From contig USQZ01000020.1 of assembly GCA_900556975.1 (NCBI GenBank), forward strand, positions 1 through 29,101: a DNA stretch of 29,101 nucleotides, written 5' to 3'. The position numbers and the translations under genes are program-made. Positions 22,813 through 29,101 of this stretch are shown here, piece by piece (position 1 is the stretch's first letter; every line of letters begins with the position of its first letter). The stretch is from an uncultured Clostridium sp. GTDB taxonomy: Bacteria; Bacillota; Clostridia; TANB77; CAG-508. The notes beneath the pieces are model-generated. The model saw nothing but the letters and a program-made list of their open reading frames with translations. It was not told the origin of the DNA and did not search any database.

Positions 22813-24339
22813 TCAAAAATACTTTTTATCTAAACTTCTATATTGAATTGCTTCTGCAATGTCTTGTTTAGAGATATTCTCTCTTCCTTCTAAGTCTGCT
22901 ATTGTTCGTGATACTTTTAATATTCTGTTATATGCTCTCGAGCTTAAATTCAATTTTTTAAATGCTATTTCTAGTAGTTTTTTACTTTCTTCATCTACTT
23001 TGCAATATTCTTCTATTAATTTTGGACTTAGTTCTGCATTTGAAAATATATTGTATTGTTTGTATCTTTCTTCTTGAATTTTTCTTGCTTTATTTACTCG
23101 TTCTTTTATCTCGTTTGAGCTTTCTTCTTTTGCGGTATTCATCATCTTTGTGTAGTCTACACTTTGAACTTCAACTTGAATGTCTATTCTATCTAGTAAT
23201 GGACCACTTATTTTATGAAGATATCTATTTATATCGTTTGATGAACATGTACATTCTTTTTTGCTGGAGCCATAATAGCCACACGGACATGGATTCATAC
23301 TTGCTATTAGCATAAAGTTCGCTGGGTATTCGCAATTTTTATTTGCTCGTGATATTAGTACTTGTCTATCTTCTAATGGTAATCTTAATACTTCCAATGA
23401 GCTTTTATTAAATTCTGGCAGTTCATCTAAAAATAATATCCCTCTATGTGCTAGGCTTATTTCTCCTGGTTTTGCTTCTTTGCCTCCTCCTATTAATGCT
23501 ACTTTTGTTGCTGTATGATGTGGGTTTCTAAATGGTCTTTCAAGTATTAGTTTATTTTCTTTTGTCATTCCAGCTATGCTGTGTATTTTAGTTACTTCTA
23601 ATGCTTCTTCAAAATTCATGTCTGGCAGGATTGTTGTTATTCGTCTGGCTAACATTGTTTTTCCTGAACCGGGACTTCCTATTAATAAACAATTATGTCC
23701 GCCTGCCGCAGAAATCTCTAATGCTCTTTTGGCTTCTCTTTGTCCTTTAACTTCTGAATAATCTATATTATTGGATTTGGTTTTTTTTAGGATTTGTTCT
23801 AAATTTGTTTCTGTTTTTTGTATTTTTATTGTTTCATTTAGAAATTCTACCGCTTCTTTCAATGTGCTAATTCCATATATGTCAATATCTTTTACAATTG
23901 ATGCTTCAATTGCACATTCTTTTGGGAGTATTACTTTGGTTATTCCTATTTTTTTGAGTTCAATGCACATTGGTAAAATTCCTGATATTGAATTTATTTT
24001 TCCATCTAAGGATAATTCGCCAATGAATGCATAGTTTTCGATTTCTCTATTTTGTATGTATTCTAAATTGTTTAGTATTCCTATTGCAATTGCTAAATCA
24101 AATGCTGAGCCTTCTTTTTTTATTTCTGCAGGTGCTAGGTTTATAAGTATTCTTTTACTTCTTAGGTCGTATCCGCTATTTTTTATTGCTGTTTTTACTC
24201 TTTCTTTTGCTTCTCTTACGCTTGTGTCTGGAAGTCCAACAATTTCCCAAGTTGGCATACTATTGCTTACATCTACTTGTACTTCTACTTTATAACCGTT
24301 TATTCCTATTAATGATATGCTATTTATTATTGTTAAAAT
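22813..24339 (-). CDS. comM: ComM/YifB family Mg-chelatase-like AAA+ ATPase, apparent AUU start
   Basis: ComM is a hexameric helicase that promotes branch migration when transforming DNA is integrated. Visible: the N-terminal Lon-like domain (GLPDTSVREAKERVKTAIKN, GSAFDLAIAIGIL, FIGELSLDGKI); Walker A LLIGSPGSGKTMLA; FRNPHHTATKVALIGGG; Walker B GILFLDELPEF; the Cys cluster NPCPCGYYG to KECTC; sensor/arginine region GPLLDRIDIQVEV; and the C-terminal AIQYRSLDKKYF. The first ATG (24258) would remove about 27 conserved residues. The frame continues upstream to ATT at 24339 (residues LTIINSISLIGINGYKVEV), matching the usual MLA-x-V-x-S start, with AAAGGAG 7 nt before it. That gives 508 residues, the family norm. 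No ATG/GTG/TTG lies in frame there, so AUU initiation is the best reading. It is followed by dprA and yraN. Confidence 0.92.
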   Translation of the reverse strand: MLTIINSISLIGINGYKVEVQVDVSNSMPTWEIVGLPDTSVREAKERVKTAIKNSGYDLRSKRILINLAPAEIKKEGSAFDLAIAIGILNNLEYIQNREIENYAFIGELSLDGKINSISGILPMCIELKKIGITKVILPKECAIEASIVKDIDIYGISTLKEAVEFLNETIKIQKTETNLEQILKKTKSNNIDYSEVKGQREAKRALEISAAGGHNCLLIGSPGSGKTMLARRITTILPDMNFEEALEVTKIHSIAGMTKENKLILERPFRNPHHTATKVALIGGGKEAKPGEISLAHRGILFLDELPEFNKSSLEVLRLPLEDRQVLISRANKNCEYPANFMLIASMNPCPCGYYGSSKKECTCSSNDINRYLHKISGPLLDRIDIQVEVQSVDYTKMMNTAKEESSNEIKERVNKARKIQEERYKQYNIFSNAELSPKLIEEYCKVDEESKKLLEIAFKKLNLSSRAYNRILKVSRTIADLEGRENISKQDIAEAIQYRSLDKKYF

Positions 24340-24478
24340 TTTATTTCTCCTTTCTTGTCTTTTTTTGTCGATTGCATAAAAAAGACAAGGACCATTGTTT
24401 GGCCCTTGTCTTTTCGGAATTTGTTCACTTTCGTGAACACTGTAAATGAAAAAGTTTTTTTGCGTTTATACGCAATCG
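24340..24478 (-). promoter_or_regulatory. comM leader with mutually exclusive hairpins (attenuator-like)
   Basis: On the minus strand the segment CCTTGTCTTTTTT (24390-24378) can pair upstream with AAAAGACAAGG (24414-24404), forming a terminator. Alternatively it can pair downstream with AAAAAAAGACAAG (24366-24354), next to the ribosome binding site AAAGGAG (24353-24347). A second choice exists: a local TTGCG-CGCAA hairpin (24460-24475), or a long-range stem of 24465-24478 with 24369-24380 (12 bp with a 2-nt bulge). A GTTCAC-GAAA-GTGAAC tetraloop hairpin lies between (24422-24439). I recognise no known riboswitch class. Confidence 0.5.
24378..24414 (-). terminator. Rho-independent terminator between the thioester adhesin gene and comM
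   Basis: Stem AAAAGACAAGG / CCTTGTCTTTT, with extra GG/CC pairs inside and loop around AAACAAT, followed on the minus strand by a U6 run. It is 166 bp past the stop at 24580 and only ~40 bp before the comM start. It therefore either ends the adhesin transcript or acts conditionally in the comM leader. Confidence 0.8.
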
Positions 24479-24490
24479 TTCTTTTTCGTA

Positions 24491-24522
24491 GAACAAATAA
24501 ATATTTTTATATTTATTTGTTC
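24491..24522. repeat. Perfect 14-bp AT-rich hairpin
   Basis: GAACAAATAAATAT (24491-24504) pairs fully with 24509-24522 around TTTT. It lies 58 bp past the end of the adhesin gene. No T run follows on the minus strand, so it may be an mRNA 3' stabiliser rather than a terminator. Another 9-bp hairpin (24572-24592) spans the adhesin stop codon. Confidence 0.6.
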
Positions 24523-24579
24523 CTTTTGTTATATAAACTTTAAAAAGATTAAACTTTGAAAACTACTTCATATATGTTT

Positions 24580-27500
24580 TTATAAAACATATTTCTTTAT
24601 TGCATAACATCCTGTTGCTAATATTGTCATTATTGTTATTGTTAATACTATATATGTTGGTGCAGAACCTGTTGTAATTGATAAAATAACTGGTGCTGTA
24701 TCTTGATCATCTTCACCGTCTATATTGTTATCTGGTGTTGAGTCTATATCTGGTGTGTTATATTCATTTTGATCTTTACTAATTTCTGCAGTGTTAATTT
24801 TTAATCCTAAATTGTTTTCATTTCTTTTCCATCTTAATGCTATTTGTACTGTTGCACTTTCCCCTGGTTTTAATAGTGTATCAGCTAATGCATCTGTTGT
24901 TACTATTCCGTCTTCTAAGATTTTCCATTGTGGGTTATCTTCTGCATAGAACTCTAATCCTTCTGGAATTCTGTCTTTTACTTCTTTAGCATACCCTTCA
25001 ATTTCACCTTCGTTTGTAACTTTTATTGTATATATAAATGTTACTGTTGTTTGATTAAATTTCTTTCTGTTAATTTCAACTTTTACTGCTGGCTCTGGGT
25101 TTTCTTCACCTGTATGTCCAGTTTCAGTTTCTTGAACTACACCGTTTTCATTTACTATTACTTTTGTTACATATTTCAATAATGATAAGTCGAAATATTT
25201 TAATTCTACTTCTTCATCATCTTGATCATCTTCGTCTGGATCATCGTTGTCTGGTGTTGAGTCTATATCATCACCATTGTCTGCTGTTATTTCAGCGATG
25301 TTTTTGATTTTTCTGTCTGATACTTTCATCTTAGATTGATCTATTTTAAATGCAACTTGTACATCTCTGTAGTCTGGGTTTGAATCTGTAATTCCTAATG
25401 CTTTATCAAAAGGTTTTAATTGATTATCTTCATTTCTTTCTTTTGATTTTGCTTCTGATAAATAATCAGTTCTTACATATTTTGCTTCATCAACATTTGT
25501 TGTTTCTTTTCCATTAGCATCATATAATTTCCATCCATATTTTTGGTTTATTTCGTTATCTGGTAAGAATACTAAACCGTCTGGAATGTTATCTTTTACT
25601 TCTTCAACATATGCTGCTAATGTTCCTTCGTTATATACTCTTATAGTATACACTATTGTACTTTGATTTACAACTGTTAATGGTTCATCCGTATGAGTAT
25701 ATGTTATTTTTCCATCTTTGTCTACAGATACTAATGGAACTCTTGAAGTTATATCTTTATCATTTAATTTTGTAATAAATTTTTGTAGTGCTAAATCGTA
25801 TACTGCTGGGATAATGTTATCATAATCTTGATCATCTTCACCGTCTTTATTGTTGTCTGGTGTTGAATCTATATCATCACCATCGTCTGTTTTTATTTCT
25901 GCAACGTTTGTTATAACTTTTGCTTCTTTGCTTACTACTTTAAATTCTATTTTTACTTCTTGATAACTGATTTCTCCAGTTTCTTTATTGAATGCTTTTA
26001 TTTGTTTATCTGGATTTACGGCTTTTGATAAATAATCTGTAACTACTTTTCCGTCTACAACTTTCCATCTGTATGTCTTATTTATCTCGCTGTTTTCCAC
26101 ATATTCTAAACCTTCTGGGATATTATCTTTTACTTCTTCTGCGTATGCATCTTGTTCGCCTTCATTGTAAACTCTTATTGTATATACAACTGAATTTCCT
26201 GTTGCTACTTTTACAACTGATTTATCCATTGTATATTCAGCATCTTCTTCTCCAGCTTTTAATGGTGCTGTATTAACTTTTTGTAATCTTGATGGTTGTA
26301 TTTCTGTTCCTTGAACTGCTGATAAGAATTTCTTTAATGCTAAGTCATATTTTTTATTTACTAATATTAATTTTTCAAAATCATCATCGTCTTGGATGTT
26401 ACTGTTGTCTGGATAGTTGTTTATGTCTATTTCTGTTGGTTGAGAGTCTCTATCTTTTATATCAGTATTTCCATTTTTATCGCTGTGCTCTGTAACTGCT
26501 GCTATGTTTTTGATTGTTTCTGATGAAACTTCATCTGCTACTACAACGCATGCTACTTGAACTACTTTGCTTGATGGTTCTGTTTTTGTTTTGTTAAATG
26601 CTTCTATTAAATTTTCTGTGCTTCCTTCTTCATATTTTAATTTGTTTGTTTTTATTGTTGCTTTTCCTGTTACAACATCTACATCATCTAATGAAGTAAT
26701 TCCTTGGAAGTCAGATAATGATAAGTTTTTGCTTGCATTTTCAATTGTATTTAATTTTACAATTCTGTTTTCTGTTGATGTTACTTTCCAGTTGTTTGCA
26801 TAGTTTGTTTTGTGGTTCATTAAGAATCCTAATCCTTCTGGGATGTAGTCTGTTATTTCATTTGCATATGCATCTATGTCTCCTTCGTTGTATACTCTTA
26901 TTGAATATATAACTATGTCACCTTTTTTAACTTGTACTGGAACTTTTGAATGTTTGTATATAGCTGTTGTTGATGTTCCATTTACTAAACCTGTTACATC
27001 TACTTGTGGTTCTCTATTTTGATTTTCTCCATTTACTGTTGATATATATTTTCTTAATGCTAAATCAACTTCTGGATTTTCAACTGTTACTTTTTCAAAA
27101 TCATCATCGTCTTCTTGACCTCTGTAGAAGTAATCTTTATCTGTTAAGTCTGTTTTATTTGAATCTTTACCTTTGTAATCTGGTAAATTAATTTTTGATA
27201 TATCGATTGATCCTGGTTCTGAATCAATATCATCTATGTTATCTTCAACTATCTCTGCAACGTTTGTTAATATTCCTGATGTAACTGTTTCTTTGACTTT
27301 ACATTCAACTTCTACTGTTACACTTGATAATTTGTTGTTTACGCTATCGAATGGATCTAATTCATAATCTTCTGTATATGCTGTAACTATGTATGATCCA
27401 TCTTGTGAAGATATCCATCCATATTTTTTGTTTATTTCACTATTTTTAACGAATTCTAATCCTTCTGGTAAGTAATCTTTTACTCTTGTTGCTTTACCTT

Positions 27501-28794
27501 TTTGATTTCCTTCATTATATACTGTTATTTTGTATACTACTGTGTCTCCAGCTTTTAATACTACTGGATCTTTTTTGTGTTTATAATTTATTTCGTTATC
27601 GTTTTTATTATATGTTATTTGAGGAGTTCTATCTGTGATTTCTTTGTTTCCTACTTTTACAATATATTTTCTTAGTGCTAAGTCGTATATTTTTTCTGGT
27701 TTCTCAATTTTAGCTTCATCTTGATCTTTTCCAGGAACTTTTTCTCTGTTTACTTCAAGTAATGGTTGAGAATTTGATTCTCCATTTTCCCAAAGTGTTG
27801 TTGTTGTTTTATATGAAGCATATTCTAATTTTAATACTACTTTTGTTGCTGTTGTTTTTAATGGTACTTTGACATAAAAGTCTTTGTCAACTGTGTTTTC
27901 TAATGTTGTTGACAATCTATTTCCATCTTTATCAACTAATTTGTAGTTTGTTAATTTTGATCCTGATTGATCTTCTATTGAAACTGTATAATTTGTGCTT
28001 GTTCCAGATTTTACATGGAAAGGTCCAACTATATATCCGTCGTCAACTTCTGTTGATGTTTTAGTCTTTTTAACTAATGATGGATTTGTTAATGATGCTT
28101 CGCCTGTTAGTTTATCACTTGTTAAGTAGTTATATATTTCTTGCATGAATGCAAATCTTGCTTGTCCAACATTTGATATTTGATACCAATCTGAGTCTGT
28201 TGGGTTTTCTTTATTTGCAAGCCAGATTGCTGTTCCTTGCCATTCTAGATTATTTGTATATTTCCATATTGCACATTGTTGAGCAAAGAATATATCATCT
28301 TCATTTATTGTTTTCTTTATGAAATCTAATGTTACAGGATTTGCATCAGTTGATGTTTCAGCAATTAATTTTGCAAATATTTTTGATAATGTTGCATCTT
28401 TTTCTTCATCACTCATGCTTGTTAAATACATGTTTTGTGCGATTAATTCAACTTTGTCTTTATTTTTTATTGAATTTGTTAAACTTCCTTTGTTTGTAAA
28501 TGTGTCTTTATTTGAATTTTCGTTTGGGAATCTTTTTGTATAGTCTAAACAATAGATATCTCTACTATAGTCTTTTGTAGAGTTTTTAGATTCATATACT
28601 CTATATGTTAATCTGTTTTGGATTTTGTATCCCCATCCATTTTTATTTAGAAAACTAATTCCGAATTTAGCTGTTTCTTCAGTTTTGCTTGCTGTTTCTG
28701 TTGCAGCTATTAATACTTGTGAGAAACTTGGCATTGCAATTACCAATAAACAAAATATTGCAATAACTTTGTTTAAAATATTTTTTCTTTCCAC
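24580..28794 (-). CDS. Thioester-domain surface adhesin with five DUF11-type repeats
   Basis: 1404 residues from GTG 28794, chosen because AAGGAGG sits 5 nt before it; an ATG at 28812 contains that site. Residues ~1-32 are a signal peptide (IFCLLVIAMPSFSQVLIAA). Residues ~40-225 match thioester (TQXA/TED) domains: Cys82 in DIYCLDYTKRF and Gln173 in FAQQCAIWKYT are the expected Cys-Gln thioester pair that bonds covalently to host ligands. Five ~170-200-residue repeats follow, each opening with YDLALRKYI-type strands and containing VYNEG and IPEGLEF. Acidic links such as DDIDSTPDNN occur after several repeats. The C-terminus is SITTGSAPTYIVL, a membrane helix and IKKYVL. No LPXTG is present. 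The design resembles thioester/isopeptide fibrous adhesins: a reactive head on a stalk. It is monocistronic, with its own promoter. Confidence 0.9.
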   Translation of the reverse strand: MERKNILNKVIAIFCLLVIAMPSFSQVLIAATETASKTEETAKFGISFLNKNGWGYKIQNRLTYRVYESKNSTKDYSRDIYCLDYTKRFPNENSNKDTFTNKGSLTNSIKNKDKVELIAQNMYLTSMSDEEKDATLSKIFAKLIAETSTDANPVTLDFIKKTINEDDIFFAQQCAIWKYTNNLEWQGTAIWLANKENPTDSDWYQISNVGQARFAFMQEIYNYLTSDKLTGEASLTNPSLVKKTKTSTEVDDGYIVGPFHVKSGTSTNYTVSIEDQSGSKLTNYKLVDKDGNRLSTTLENTVDKDFYVKVPLKTTATKVVLKLEYASYKTTTTLWENGESNSQPLLEVNREKVPGKDQDEAKIEKPEKIYDLALRKYIVKVGNKEITDRTPQITYNKNDNEINYKHKKDPVVLKAGDTVVYKITVYNEGNQKGKATRVKDYLPEGLEFVKNSEINKKYGWISSQDGSYIVTAYTEDYELDPFDSVNNKLSSVTVEVECKVKETVTSGILTNVAEIVEDNIDDIDSEPGSIDISKINLPDYKGKDSNKTDLTDKDYFYRGQEDDDDFEKVTVENPEVDLALRKYISTVNGENQNREPQVDVTGLVNGTSTTAIYKHSKVPVQVKKGDIVIYSIRVYNEGDIDAYANEITDYIPEGLGFLMNHKTNYANNWKVTSTENRIVKLNTIENASKNLSLSDFQGITSLDDVDVVTGKATIKTNKLKYEEGSTENLIEAFNKTKTEPSSKVVQVACVVVADEVSSETIKNIAAVTEHSDKNGNTDIKDRDSQPTEIDINNYPDNSNIQDDDDFEKLILVNKKYDLALKKFLSAVQGTEIQPSRLQKVNTAPLKAGEEDAEYTMDKSVVKVATGNSVVYTIRVYNEGEQDAYAEEVKDNIPEGLEYVENSEINKTYRWKVVDGKVVTDYLSKAVNPDKQIKAFNKETGEISYQEVKIEFKVVSKEAKVITNVAEIKTDDGDDIDSTPDNNKDGEDDQDYDNIIPAVYDLALQKFITKLNDKDITSRVPLVSVDKDGKITYTHTDEPLTVVNQSTIVYTIRVYNEGTLAAYVEEVKDNIPDGLVFLPDNEINQKYGWKLYDANGKETTNVDEAKYVRTDYLSEAKSKERNEDNQLKPFDKALGITDSNPDYRDVQVAFKIDQSKMKVSDRKIKNIAEITADNGDDIDSTPDNDDPDEDDQDDEEVELKYFDLSLLKYVTKVIVNENGVVQETETGHTGEENPEPAVKVEINRKKFNQTTVTFIYTIKVTNEGEIEGYAKEVKDRIPEGLEFYAEDNPQWKILEDGIVTTDALADTLLKPGESATVQIALRWKRNENNLGLKINTAEISKDQNEYNTPDIDSTPDNNIDGEDDQDTAPVILSITTGSAPTYIVLTITIMTILATGCYAIKKYVL

Positions 28795-28841
28795 AATATC
28801 CTCCTTAAACATCCTTTTTACTCATAATTTTTATAGGCTTT

Positions 28842-28864
28842 CCAGAATTGTTCGTATATTCTGG
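28842..28864 (-). other. Hairpin in the adhesin mRNA leader
   Basis: CCAGAAT (28842-28848) pairs with ATTCTGG (28858-28864) with a 9-nt loop, inside the ~78-nt leader between the predicted start and the GTG. It is more GC-rich than its surroundings and may stabilise the mRNA or bind a regulator. Confidence 0.45.
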
Positions 28865-28878
28865 CACCGTACATTACA

Positions 28879-28907
28879 ATTATATTACATTTTAGTTACA
28901 TTTGCAA
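28879..28907 (-). promoter_or_regulatory. Sigma-A type promoter of the thioester adhesin gene
   Basis: On the minus strand TTGCAA (28907-28902), a 17-bp spacer, and a perfect TATAAT (28884-28879). The transcription start would be near 28872. Upstream to 29040 there is only AT-rich sequence without a convincing ORF. Confidence 0.8.
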
Positions 28908-29044
28908 GCTTTTCATGTAACATTTTCTGTAAATTTATTTATAGTGTATCTAATCAAAAAACACATATTAATTTTTTCACACCTGGTTATTCTCTTTTAT
29001 ATTAGAGCTAAAATAAAAATAAAAAATACATATTATATTTTTGA

Positions 29045-29101
29045 ATCACCGCGCAGGGACCAAACGAGCGAAGCGAGTTCGATTGAAGCATTCTACCCGA
29101 T
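29045..29101. other. GC-rich segment at the right edge, possible start of a repeat or RNA
   Basis: The last 57 bases are about half G+C, in sharp contrast to the AT-rich 240 bases before them. They contain GCGCAGGGACC, GAGCGAAGCGAG and GTTCGATTGAAGC. I cannot match this to a tRNA, rRNA or coding region. The element is cut by the window edge. Confidence 0.4.

Noticed and set aside
22731..22815. Possible use of TGA as Trp (comM ends in TGA)
   Set aside because: TGG encodes Trp throughout, comM ends at the usual family C-terminus (SLDKKYF), and the readthrough frame would add only ~30 unlike residues. The standard code fits.
24340..24480. c-di-GMP, preQ1 or T-box riboswitch in the comM leader
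   Set aside because: None of the conserved core sequences of these classes is visible. Only the competing hairpins are supported.
29045..29101. tRNA gene at the right edge (GTTCGATTG resembles a T arm)
   Set aside because: No acceptor, D or anticodon arms can be laid out around it in the visible bases on either strand.

Overview
The window looks like chromosome of a very AT-rich, low-GC Gram-positive bacterium (Bacillota, Clostridia-like, probably a host-associated lineage). The reasons are strong AGGAGG-type ribosome binding sites, sigma-A type promoters, and surface proteins built from MucBP, DUF11-type, prealbumin-like, Big_2 and thioester domains. The species cannot be named from sequence alone. 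All genes read in the standard code. I see no tRNA, rRNA, CRISPR array, transposase, integrase or phage gene.

Layout. 1-2398 (-) is the first two thirds of rpoB, cut by the window edge. It is divergent from rpsT (2803-3066 +), and each has a good promoter. 3242-4730 holds a small membrane protein (-) and a two-gene operon (+) encoding an anchored extracytoplasmic protein and a COG2426-type membrane protein. 4731-5041 is a convergent intergenic region with structured repeats. 5040-8029 (-) is an operon for an acidic membrane-anchored protein and a Big_2/C39-type cysteine peptidase. 8229-18535 (-) encodes a giant surface protein. It now lies in three reading frames, but removing one A at each of two poly-A tracts gives a single frame of 3434 residues. 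18845-20137 (-) is an anchored protein with an FGE-sulfatase/C-type-lectin-like end. 20315-21460 (-) is an AI-2E family permease with its own promoter. 21509-24339 (-) is a DNA uptake/recombination cluster, comM-dprA-yraN. 24580-28794 (-) is a thioester-domain, DUF11-repeat adhesin.

Two themes link the genes. Most of the window (5-20 kb and 24.6-28.8 kb) encodes cell-surface and adhesive proteins. The giant protein and the thioester adhesin end in a similar C-terminal module: a DUF11-like domain, TG-x3-TYI, a membrane helix, then IKK. This suggests a common anchoring route. Embedded between them is a competence-type operon with unusual expression signals: comM appears to start at AUU, dprA has no AUG/GUG/UUG start (AUA follows the ribosome binding site), and the leader before comM can form mutually exclusive hairpins like an attenuator.

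The least explained elements are the palindromic repeats. Two copies at 4767-5041 keep the same apical core and flank while their stem arms differ and still pair perfectly. A different 127-bp palindrome after rpsT shares the 11-mer CCTTGCTAAAA with them. The final ~57 bases are much richer in GC than the rest and look like the start of another element.
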